This document shows positions 18,645 to 25,909 of a stretch of 64,000 nucleotides of DNA, in pieces; the stretch's first letter is position 1, and each line of letters opens with the position of its first letter. The stretch covers positions 1,757,494 to 1,821,493 of the forward strand of contig NZ_CP047935.1 of the NCBI RefSeq assembly GCF_014279995.1. The letters run 5' to 3'. Position numbers and translations under genes: made by a program. Under the pieces are notes generated by a model. The model was not told the origin of the DNA, ran no database searches, and worked only from the letters and a program-made list of their open reading frames with translations. Source of the stretch: Synechococcus sp. BIOS-E4-1 (GTDB lineage: Bacteria; Cyanobacteriota; Cyanobacteriia; PCC-6307; Cyanobiaceae).

Positions 18645-19202
18645 ATGGAACAACAAATTCTGAATTACGACACGAGCAAATACCAGTTTCAGGAATGGGC
18701 ATGTAAAGTTCTAGGCGTTTCAAACCTGGAAGATGTACATGCATCAAACAGAGTTAAACTGTTAAACAAAAGCCCCACATCAAATCAATTGACTGATTCT
18801 TTCAATGAAATCGTTGAGAATTATCGTTTATTTGTATCCGATATTATTATAGGGCAGCTAGGAAGTATTGACTCATACCAGAGTCCACCATCCTTTCGCT
18901 TTCACTACTGCGGCAGAGGAAGTAGTGTTTTTCATAAAGATCGAGACTTTGGGGTTGAAGACGGAAGAATGAACGTTTGGGTTCCTCTGACAAAGGTATG
19001 GGGAAGCAATAGTCTCTGGGTTGAAAGCGACGTTGATGTCAAGGATTTCAAGCCACTAACATTGAGCCCGGGGCAGGCTTTAATCTTTGATGGTGTGAAT
19101 CGTGGCCATGGATCAAAGATCAACACTACAAATCAGAGTCGTATAAGTTTTGACTTTCGGTTCATGCCAGGACCAGGTCCAGCCGTCCCTACCTCGTATT
19201 GA
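18645..19202 (+). CDS. 2-oxoglutarate/Fe(II)-dependent oxygenase-like protein
   Basis: 185 residues from the ATG at 18645 (a TTG seven codons upstream also exists). The iron-site pattern is visible: FHKDRDF (His97, Asp99), GHGSKIN (His155) and an Arg in QSRISFDFRF (about 166) that would bind 2-oxoglutarate. The layout suits the PhyH/StrG-like group, whose members hydroxylate small molecules or peptides. It lies inside precursor cluster 1 with no other enzyme nearby. A role in modifying the peptides is possible but only inferred from position. Confidence 0.75.
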   Translation: MEQQILNYDTSKYQFQEWACKVLGVSNLEDVHASNRVKLLNKSPTSNQLTDSFNEIVENYRLFVSDIIIGQLGSIDSYQSPPSFRFHYCGRGSSVFHKDRDFGVEDGRMNVWVPLTKVWGSNSLWVESDVDVKDFKPLTLSPGQALIFDGVNRGHGSKINTTNQSRISFDFRFMPGPGPAVPTSY

Positions 19203-19931
19203 CTAAAAGTGAAAGAGACGGTGGCTCGAGCAAGCAATCTAAGTTCGCAATCGATTGATCTGAGGTGGGAAATAATATAAGAATTTCTCTAAGTCCCATA
19301 TGTAAATAAGGGATTTTATTGAGTTCCACCTGATTTTTCCTCTGCCTGCTTGATACCACGTCTGTAGAGTCTCAGAGCCATTCAAGAATTCTTTCTGAAT
19401 GAGGTTGACATGCTTTCAACCAGGCTGGCTTTAATCATAGAAGAATATACGCATCGACTTTGATATTTATCAAAGCAAAGACAGGAAACATCTAGTTTCC
19501 CATCAAATAACAGTAATGATTGGATTAAGCATTCTCATGAATGCTGATATGACTAATAGAACTCTAGCTCAAATGGTACCAGCATCAAATTAAAATAAAG
19601 AGATGGCCCCAATGGTTTGCATTTGGCATACGCGGATCGACAAAGTTGAAACTCCGCAACGAATGCGACAGCTGGGGCAGAATCAATCAACATATGAAGT
19701 AAATAAGCGCGCGCTCACTTGACCAACAGCGAACTTTTGCTTCTCTGCAGACCATATTCTCAGACCCGCCACCGGTACGAACAACTGGGGTCGACAACAA
19801 GGCCTCATCGTTAGCTCTGGGCAACCTCAGATCAAATCGAAGCGGCGTTGGCAACGAGGCCCCTGGGCACAAACGATTGGTCGTGTCATTTGCTTCGCCA
19901 GGAGCATTCATTTTCGGACTGGTGAGTTCCA
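19203..19931. other. Region without a supported gene; GC-rich part at about 19600-19920
   Basis: From about 19690 to 19930 both strands stay open for nearly 100 codons, and base composition is clearly richer in G+C than the flanks. The plus frame runs directly into the broken precursor at 19932. It might be a foreign insert; no family is recognised on either strand. Confidence 0.3.
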
Positions 19932-20158
19932 ATGCAAGAAGAACAACTAAAAAATTCCTAGCCCATATCAAAGGCAACAAAAATCTTCAAAAAGAACTGA
20001 ACAGCGAGAGGAATGCACAACCTTTTTTAGATAGCGCCAGAATGAGTAGCTATGAGCTTTCAGTGGATGGAATCACTGAACTCGGCGCTGAGGAACTGAA
20101 AATCGTTGCTGGTGTAGGCAATGGTGGTGCCTGTACGGAAGAGGTCACTAAATTATGA
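19932..20158 (+). pseudogene. Frameshifted Nif11-leader peptide gene
   Basis: ATG at 19932 gives MQEEQLK, then the frame breaks at a run of six A. The rest of the leader (KFLAHIKGNKNLQKELNSE, ending ELKIVAGVGNGG) continues in the next frame, as though one A of seven were lost. The core would be ACTEEVTKL with one Cys. This may be a true lesion, a slippage-dependent gene or a sequencing error. Confidence 0.75.
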
Positions 20159-20320
20159 CTGCGGCCACTCATCCACACGAATGCCTGTATTGAGCATCTG
20201 AATTTGATATCAATGCCATTTCAGCATGTGATTCAGCTCTCAATCAACTATCAAATTATCATCGCATCCAACTTCCAAAAAAACCTTGCTGCGAGACTCT
20301 CTTCATGGAGTAACCAGCGT

Positions 20321-20665
20321 TTAAAATGTAAATTTGCAATGATTACCTGAAAAAATCTTATTAAAATTTTCCATTTCCAATCTATAGCCTTTTATGAATT
20401 GATCAAATTGATATAGATTCTGATTTTCAAACCAAAGTTGATATTTGGCTAAGATTTCGTCTCCATCAATTTTAGAGAGATTGCCTTTCAGCGCTTCATA
20501 ACACATATAGTTTGCCACTCCCGCACCATATCCCAAAGAAAAACTGCTGATTCTGTCAGCGCTATCTTCAACAAAGCTTTTTGATAGTGGGGGGACAACC
20601 TGTGCAGTTGCTACTGACGTGGTGAAAATTGAAGCCGTTAGGGCAACTACAATAGGTTCAGCCTT
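20321..20665 (-). CDS. Exported hypothetical protein, 114 aa
   Basis: The start at 20665 (MKAEPIVVALTASIF) gives a good signal peptide ending near TAQVV. The mature part is helical with two cysteines (NYMCYEAL and NHCKF) and an acidic/aromatic middle (KYQLWFENQNLYQF). Unknown family; probably periplasmic or lumenal. The secreted protein at 56474 has the same general build (signal peptide, two Cys, small helical domain). Confidence 0.65.
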   Translation of the reverse strand, partial: KAEPIVVALTASIFTTSVATAQVVPPLSKSFVEDSADRISSFSLGYGAGVANYMCYEALKGNLSKIDGDEILAKYQLWFENQNLYQFDQFIKGYRLEMENFNKIFSGNHCKFTF

Positions 20666-20887
20666 CATAAGGCCTGTAAGTTGTTCAGGAAGCATTAGCA
20701 GAAACGTAATGGATCAGTCTTAGCGCGAAGTACAAGCGAAAACAGTATTAACCCGATTTGCGTTGAATGTCTCTGGCTAGCAACGAATACCGGCAGTAGT
20801 AACTCACTAATATTGATCGGTACATAATCAGCCAGCTTTGATTATTGCTGACCAATGAATTGGCATAACATCATCAGCCCAACGAGA

Positions 20888-21136
20888 TTAATCCTCTAAA
20901 TATACTTTCACCCTAAGCTTAAAAACTCGCTTGTATGGAAAAACAATCCAAAATCGCCACAGTCCCCATGCCAATAGCCAACCAAATCCACCTGCGATAA
21001 GGCCAACCAAAAAAGAATAACCGACCAAAAAATGGCCAGTATATTCCAAGTGAAATAAAGCAACAAGAAATGCTGAACAAACAGCCACTAAATAAGTTGG
21101 GATTTTGGAGTGAAGTTTACTACGTTGTTCAGACAT
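20888..21136 (-). CDS. Two-TM membrane protein, 82 aa
   Basis: MSEQRSKLHSKIPTY precedes the TM segments AVCSAFLVALFHL (about 18-30) and FLVGLIAGGFGWLLAWGLW (about 42-60), ending in a basic tail (KRVFKLRVKVY). Glycines in the second helix suggest helix packing. Function and family unknown. Confidence 0.65.
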   Translation of the reverse strand: MSEQRSKLHSKIPTYLVAVCSAFLVALFHLEYTGHFLVGYSFLVGLIAGGFGWLLAWGLWRFWIVFPYKRVFKLRVKVYLED

Positions 21137-21166
21137 GATGCTCTGTTTCTTTCCTGGTCATCGTCA

Positions 21167-21574
21167 TCATCTTGGGTCAGTCGGTACAAGCTTCCATTCA
21201 GCCCCTTCAGGAATCTCGGGGCCAACATTGATGTCTGCGGGCTCTTCAAACACCACCCGCCAATCAGCTACACGGGAGGCGACGTAGTCACCTCTCTCGA
21301 TGCGGATGCCTCCAAGGGTCGATGGAGCTCCATAAAAACCACTGATCCACTCGGATTCAACTCCTAAGCCTCCCCTAAACCAGACCCAACAACGACAGTT
21401 GGGCTGTGTGGTGGATTGCTTGGCTACCACGTGGAGTTCCCCATAAGCACGAAAGATAGGCGGCTGACGGCGGTCAAATCTGTTGCTTTCCAGTGGGTTC
21501 ACTTGCCCGCCGACCCGCCGACTGCCAGAACGTTTGTACCGAGGGTGAAGCCATGGGTGGCAGACAAGTGACAC
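21167..21574 (-). CDS. Hypothetical protein, up to 135 aa
   Basis: The C-terminal two thirds read like a real protein (NCRCWVWFRGGLG, GIRIERGDYVASRVADWRVV, EEPADINVGPEIPEGAEWK). The first 30 residues are Arg/Pro-rich and may not be coding, so the true start is uncertain. It follows the frame at 21585-21827 on the same strand with an 11-base gap. Family unknown. Confidence 0.5.
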   Translation of the reverse strand: MSLVCHPWLHPRYKRSGSRRVGGQVNPLESNRFDRRQPPIFRAYGELHVVAKQSTTQPNCRCWVWFRGGLGVESEWISGFYGAPSTLGGIRIERGDYVASRVADWRVVFEEPADINVGPEIPEGAEWKLVPTDPR

Positions 21575-21584
21575 CTACACACTC

Positions 21585-21827
21585 TCAGGGCTTGCAACGG
21601 CCCGCGCCTGACTTGCTGGCAGTCAGATCAGACCAGGAAACTTCGTGGTAGTCGGAACTTCTCAGCACAGTGCTGGGCTCTTCAACGATGACTGGTGAAT
21701 GGGACCAATCATCTGATGTGAGAGCGAAGCCCTTAAACCCAGAGCCAAGTCTCTCTTGCAAGTGGCAAATGTTGACGGTGTCTCCTTGCACTGGGTCAAC
21801 GCGATTGCAGTAACCCACGTTCTGCAC
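21585..21827 (-). CDS. Hypothetical protein or fragment, 80 aa, GTG start
   Basis: From GTG at 21827 the frame gives MQNVGYCNRVDPVQGDTVN, then CHLQERLGSGFKGFALTSDD. The frame is open further upstream (SLFITNAIECVQN) to a TAA without another good start, so this could be the mature part of a secreted protein whose signal sequence has been lost. Two Cys near the start. Probable gene or pseudogene. Confidence 0.45.
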   Translation of the reverse strand: MQNVGYCNRVDPVQGDTVNICHLQERLGSGFKGFALTSDDWSHSPVIVEEPSTVLRSSDYHEVSWSDLTASKSGAGRCKP

Positions 21828-22002
21828 GCACTCGATGGCGTTGGTGATGAACAGTGATTCGACCGCGTCTTATGGCTGAAAGCAAACGGTCATCACCACA
21901 TTGGGACTTCATGCGCAAAAAAAGCAATGAGCGATTCGACTGATGCCAAAGCCCCCATCGCTGTTGGATAGTGATCAGATCAACGGGATTTGGAGGAGTT
22001 CA

Positions 22003-22107
22003 ATGAGTAACGACGGTCCAACTGAGCACCAATTAGAAGCTGCCTGACTGGCCCGACAAGCCATACAGCCAGACGCTTCGACCCGCCCTACTCAGCCGTC
22101 TGAGTAA
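22003..22107 (+). pseudogene. Micro-gene interrupted by TGA
   Basis: A strong GGAGGAG site precedes ATG at 22003. The frame reads MSNDGPTEHQLEAA, then TGA, then LARQAIQPDASTRPTQPSE and TAA. A single CGA-to-TGA change would explain the break in an original 34-residue protein. The intact terminator follows directly at 22128. Confidence 0.65.
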
Positions 22108-22127
22108 TGGGTTTGAGCATCATTCAG

Positions 22128-22163
22128 AAAAGCCGTCTTCCTCTCACGGAGGGCGGCTTTTCT
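22128..22163 (+). terminator. Rho-independent terminator
   Basis: AAAAGCCGTCTTCC / GGAGGGCGGCTTTT stem with a short loop, followed by CTT. It ends the interrupted micro-gene. Confidence 0.85.
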
Positions 22164-22553
22164 TGTGGGTATGCCTTGACACGGGGGATGGCGAGGCACC
22201 CATCAAAACCCAAAAAGCTGCTCATCATTCCAATAAAAAACGGATTGAGATGCACTGGTCATAACCAGAGTGGTATTTTTCTCAGCAAACATGATTCAAA
22301 ATGTCGCTCAACATTGCGTTGACCGACTTCAGGCAGCTTGCTCATGAGCACATGAGTTAGCATCGCTGGCCTTACAAAAGACATATACAGTTTGCTTCTC
22401 TTTTGGTTTTGCCAAGCCAAAAATCAATTTCGATTTTACATGACCCAATCAATGCCCGATATGCTTTCATGATCAGACCAGGATAAAGCTTTAAATCAAA
22501 ACAACTGTTGGCCAAAAATCAGTATCCAGAGAAAAGAGCTTTTGCAACAAGCA
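22164..22553. other. Intergenic region
   Basis: No supported gene was seen. Confidence 0.35.
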
Positions 22554-22997
22554 TTACGCATCATCATCATCCTCATAATCACTAAATGAGATCAGATATT
22601 CATCATTGTCGTTCTTTTCAATCACCCATGCGAACACCCAACCGTTTCCTTCACCCGTGTAAACGGTTCCAGACCATGATTCATCTTCATCTTCGACTTC
22701 AAGAATATCGTCTTCAGAGATACGAGCAGCCTTGGGAAACAGCTTCATGAACACCATTCCGGCCAACATCGATGCCTGGTCATCGCTCATGTAACTCAAC
22801 TCATCCTGCGAGAACTGCTTGCCATCGCCAGCAAAATCAGCCTCAAGCAGATTTCCCTTGAGAGGGATGTTCTTGGCGTGACCCAAGCCGACCTGAATTC
22901 GCGCTTCATGGTCCGGACATCTTTCAGCCAGTGCGATGCGCTCTTTGGAGTCCGAGGCGAGGCTCCTGATTTTGGCGACGAATTGTTCGAATTCCAT
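22554..22997 (-). CDS. Acidic hypothetical protein, 147 aa
   Basis: The start at 22997 (MEFEQFVAKIRSLASDSKER) is preferred over the longer frame, whose extra N-terminus looks non-coding. The protein has two helical halves, an acidic hinge (EDDILEVEDEDESW), a beta-rich part (GTVYTGEGNGWVFAWVIEK) and a tail of five Asp residues. Cytoplasmic; family unknown. It diverges from the Nudix gene. Confidence 0.65.
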   Translation of the reverse strand: MEFEQFVAKIRSLASDSKERIALAERCPDHEARIQVGLGHAKNIPLKGNLLEADFAGDGKQFSQDELSYMSDDQASMLAGMVFMKLFPKAARISEDDILEVEDEDESWSGTVYTGEGNGWVFAWVIEKNDNDEYLISFSDYEDDDDA

Positions 22998-23214
22998 GCT
23001 GTGAATGGTGGCTGAGCCGTGGTCACTTGTCATTGGCTGGACCCAACCGATTGTCGCAATGCTATGGCTGAAATGACTTGTCATCCCAAGCCAGATCAGA
23101 GCTGGCATTCAGCACGGAACGCAGTAGGTTTGACTCCGACAGACATTTTTAAGAAAGCTGTTATACCTCTGATGAATCTCGACACCTTCACATCACTCTC
23201 CAGACCTAGAACGA

Positions 23215-23670
23215 ATGTCTCGGTCTCAACTGAAGAAAGCGATGACCGTTGAAGTCGCACTGGCAATGCTTCAGAAGGAAGACCGATGGCTACTGCAATT
23301 GCGTGATGAAGACCCAAAGATCGTTGCGCCTGGATGCTGGGGGTTGTTTGGTGGACATCTCGAGCCCGGAGAAAGCGCGCTCATCGCTATACGACGAGAA
23401 CTCGACGAAGAGATCGGTTGGTGTCCGGATCAACTGAACTTCTGGTTCAGGCATCAGGATGAGCAGCGCATCGTCCACGTGTTCACAGGCAAGCTCAACG
23501 TGCCACTTCAACAGCTTCAACTGCTTGAAGGCCAGGACATGACTTTGGCCAGCCCCGAACAGATTCGCTGTGGTCGGCTCTGGAGCAGAAAATTGAATCA
23601 GGAGCGTCCTCTGGCATCAGCACTGTCCATGCTGGTCAACAAACTCGATGAAATCACTCAGGCGGACTGA
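23215..23670 (+). CDS. Nudix hydrolase
   Basis: 151 residues with a complete Nudix box at about 47-69 (GHLEPGES, then RRELDEEIGW), fitting Gx5Ex7REUxEExGU. The glutamates bind divalent metal for hydrolysis of nucleoside diphosphate-X substrates. The preceding PGCWGLFGG strand is typical of MutT-like members. The actual substrate cannot be told. The 3' end overlaps the convergent zinc-ribbon gene by 13 bases. Confidence 0.9.
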   Translation: MSRSQLKKAMTVEVALAMLQKEDRWLLQLRDEDPKIVAPGCWGLFGGHLEPGESALIAIRRELDEEIGWCPDQLNFWFRHQDEQRIVHVFTGKLNVPLQQLQLLEGQDMTLASPEQIRCGRLWSRKLNQERPLASALSMLVNKLDEITQAD

Positions 23671-23894
23671 AACAACAGCACGAGACCCAAAGCGACCAAA
23701 GCCAGCAGAATCCAGAACCAGAAACCACCGGATCTGATTCCGGACGTTCGGATTGGTCGTCCTCCACCGCTTGATCGTCGCACCTGTTGATCCGCCGGAA
23801 CTCCACAGTGGGAACAAACCAGGCGGCCACCAAGCGATCGATCAGCGCGGAAGCTGGTGGAACCACAACGGGCACAACGACGATCAAACATCAA
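23658..23894 (-). CDS. Zinc-ribbon membrane protein, 78 aa
   Basis: CARCGSTSF (Cys7, Cys10) and LVCSHCG (Cys27, Cys30) form a treble-clef-like zinc ribbon. An Arg/Gly-rich linker is followed by one C-terminal TM helix (FWFWILLALVALGLVLLF). A cytoplasmic zinc ribbon tethered to the membrane is likely; the partner is unknown. This is the last host gene before the integrase. Confidence 0.75.
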   Translation of the reverse strand: MMFDRRCARCGSTSFRADRSLGGRLVCSHCGVPADQQVRRSSGGGRPIRTSGIRSGGFWFWILLALVALGLVLLFQSA

Positions 23895-23939
23895 CAGGAA
23901 CTCGCGACAGGGCCAGAATCATCCGATGAATACAGCCTG

Positions 23940-24036
23940 TAGTGACCGTTGAATCAGCAGTCATAGTACAAATCTCAGCTGTATCAGTGGATTTCAGCAA
24001 CAGAGAATGGCTAGAGTGGTCACTAACCGGTCACTA
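23940..24036. promoter_or_regulatory. GGTCACTA octamers beside the integrase; left element border candidate
   Basis: TAGTGACC (23940-23947) and two GGTCACTA copies at 24018 and 24029, exactly 11 bp apart, precede the integrase start. The 11-mer AACCGGTCACT (24025-24035) recurs at 50467. This could be an attachment or arm site of the recombinase, or the binding site of a repressor of int. Confidence 0.5.
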
Positions 24037-24047
24037 CAACCCCGGAA

Positions 24048-25667
24048 ATGCCACGCAAGACGCAGCTTTTGCCGTACCTCCAGGCTAGTGCTGGCCGAAA
24101 CGTCACCTACGTCAGGCGAATACCCGCTGAATTGCAGGAATTCATGGACGGGCAGCGGTGGATACGCCGATCGCTGGGCATTAGGGCCACCGATTGCAAA
24201 GATCCAAACCTCATCAGCGCCTGGTCTGGGGTACATGCGGAGGTGGAAGAGCAGTTAGCCAAGGCAAGAGCCGCACAACAGCATGCATCGACCTCAGAGG
24301 GGCAGGAGACGGCCTTACGCCCGCGAGATGTGGCAGCAATTGCAGCTGAACCTTGGCTTCAGATCCGTAACGCCATGGAATCTGGGCAGATCAGCACGGA
24401 TATCCAGGCAGCAATGGTGGAAAAAATCCCTGAGACCTTGGCTCAAAGAGTCCTTGAGCTGAGATCGGTGCTTGAGAAGATAAAGCGAGGGGAAGTCATC
24501 GATATGGATCAGTTACTGGATCGTGTGACTGCAATAGAAACCCTGACGCTCGAACCAATCCTCAAATCACTGGACATATCTCCTAGTGCTGCAGATATGC
24601 GGGCAATCGTTAGACAGATGTTGCGCTATGCACCAGATGCCAGAGCCGACATAACAAAACTACAAGAGGGAGACTTCAGTCCACCGTCATTGGCAGCGAA
24701 GGCTCCACCACTGCCCACGAAACAGCTGACATGGGACGAAATGATGGAGCAATACAAGATATCAACGGGTGGAATTACAGAAGAGGACGGTGTTGGCGTA
24801 AGCAAAACTCGTGTCGCTCAATACGAGCTAGCGATTCGAGAGATATGTCTGTCATCTGGAAAATTCTTTCCACTTGAAATTACAAGAGACGATGTCCGCA
24901 AGTTTGTCAATGAGTTGCAAACGAGCGACAGAGCAATTAGCACTCAACTAAAACGACTGGACTCACTAAGAAACTTATTCAATGTTGGCATCCAATCAGC
25001 GTTGGTTGATGAGAATCCCTTCCTTGGATTCAAGATTATGAAACCGAGAGGGGCAGAAACAAATACCTATCGCAGCTTTACAAGAGATGAGCTGAAAGCC
25101 ATCAGGAAAGAGGTGCGATCACAGGAGAATCCAGACAGAAACTGGGTGATAGATGCCCTAATCTGTACTGGTGCTCGTGCTAATGAGATTGTCAAGCTAA
25201 GAACAGACGACATCAAACAGAGTGACAGCAGTGTCTGGTTCTTTGACTTTAAGCACGAGCCTCAAGCCCAGTATCCGACATCACTGAAGGGAGCACAGGC
25301 GAGCGAACGACGCACACCCCTCCATACATTCCTAATTCAGCAGGGATACCTGACTTATCTAAAACGAAAGCCCGAAGGATACGTAATTGAATTAAGTAAG
25401 GACACAACAGCATGGAGCAAGTGGTTCAAGGAGCGAGTACTAGAAAAGTTGGGCATATGGGAGAAGCACATCACTGGTCTGCACTCATTGAGGAACACAG
25501 CAATAGATATGTGGAGAGAAGAAGGCGTATCAGCAGAGGTGCGCAGAGCTTTGGTTGCTCACGCAGCAAAAGATGTACAAGACAGAGTCTATGGTGAGGG
25601 CGTGAAGAATATGCCTGATGTTTTGTTCGAAGAGCTAAAAACAGTAGACCTAAGTTGGCTGCCGTGA
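24048..25667 (+). CDS. Tyrosine recombinase/integrase
   Basis: 539 residues with a long N-terminal part, an SAM-like core-binding domain (about 228-330) and a C-terminal catalytic domain. Catalytic residues are visible: Arg377 (TGARANEIV), His479-Arg482 (HSLR), His505 (LVAHAAKD) and Tyr515 (DRVYG). Such enzymes integrate phages, satellites and other elements by strand exchange at att sites. It is the first gene of the 24-50.5 kb element and points inward. Large integrases of this type are known from picocyanobacterial tycheposons, which suits this element, but that link is inference. Confidence 0.95.
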   Translation: MPRKTQLLPYLQASAGRNVTYVRRIPAELQEFMDGQRWIRRSLGIRATDCKDPNLISAWSGVHAEVEEQLAKARAAQQHASTSEGQETALRPRDVAAIAAEPWLQIRNAMESGQISTDIQAAMVEKIPETLAQRVLELRSVLEKIKRGEVIDMDQLLDRVTAIETLTLEPILKSLDISPSAADMRAIVRQMLRYAPDARADITKLQEGDFSPPSLAAKAPPLPTKQLTWDEMMEQYKISTGGITEEDGVGVSKTRVAQYELAIREICLSSGKFFPLEITRDDVRKFVNELQTSDRAISTQLKRLDSLRNLFNVGIQSALVDENPFLGFKIMKPRGAETNTYRSFTRDELKAIRKEVRSQENPDRNWVIDALICTGARANEIVKLRTDDIKQSDSSVWFFDFKHEPQAQYPTSLKGAQASERRTPLHTFLIQQGYLTYLKRKPEGYVIELSKDTTAWSKWFKERVLEKLGIWEKHITGLHSLRNTAIDMWREEGVSAEVRRALVAHAAKDVQDRVYGEGVKNMPDVLFEELKTVDLSWLP

Positions 25668-25684
25668 TGCATTGCTAACTCTAA

Positions 25685-25696
25685 TTAGTTAACAAA
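25685..25696. promoter_or_regulatory. TTAGTTAACAAA box
   Basis: The 12-mer TTAGTTAACAAA lies 43 bases before the RHH-like gene. The identical 12-mer (48999-49010) lies between the divergent genes at 48951 and 49044. Shared promoter or operator within the element is likely. Confidence 0.5.
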
Positions 25697-25738
25697 AATC
25701 TCAGCTAGAATAGAGATATTAATAGGGAAAGAATAGGG

Positions 25739-25909
25739 ATGAAAGTTGTCAATCCACTGACCAAGCGTGATCAACTTATTGCAGCAAGAGCATCGACCGA
25801 AGACAGGCTGCGTGCTGATCAATTGATGTCACGTCTAAACCTCAGTTCACACGGTGCATTGGTGCGTCAGTTGTTGGCAGAGAAAGCAAATGAATTAGGT
25901 GTGAAGTGA
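25739..25909 (+). CDS. Small ribbon-helix-helix-like protein, 56 aa
   Basis: KRDQLIAARASTEDRLRADQ, LMSRLNLSSHGALVRQLL and EKANELG fit the strand-helix-helix plan of Arc/CopG-type DNA-binding proteins, though the first strand is weak. AATAGGG lies just before the ATG. The stop overlaps the ATG of the 644-aa gene (TGATG), so translation is probably coupled. It may regulate the downstream structural-type operon. Confidence 0.6.
   Translation: MKVVNPLTKRDQLIAARASTEDRLRADQLMSRLNLSSHGALVRQLLAEKANELGVK

Noticed and set aside
21167-21367. Plus-strand frame overlapping the 135-aa gene
   Set aside because: Ser-rich random composition; the minus strand reads as protein.
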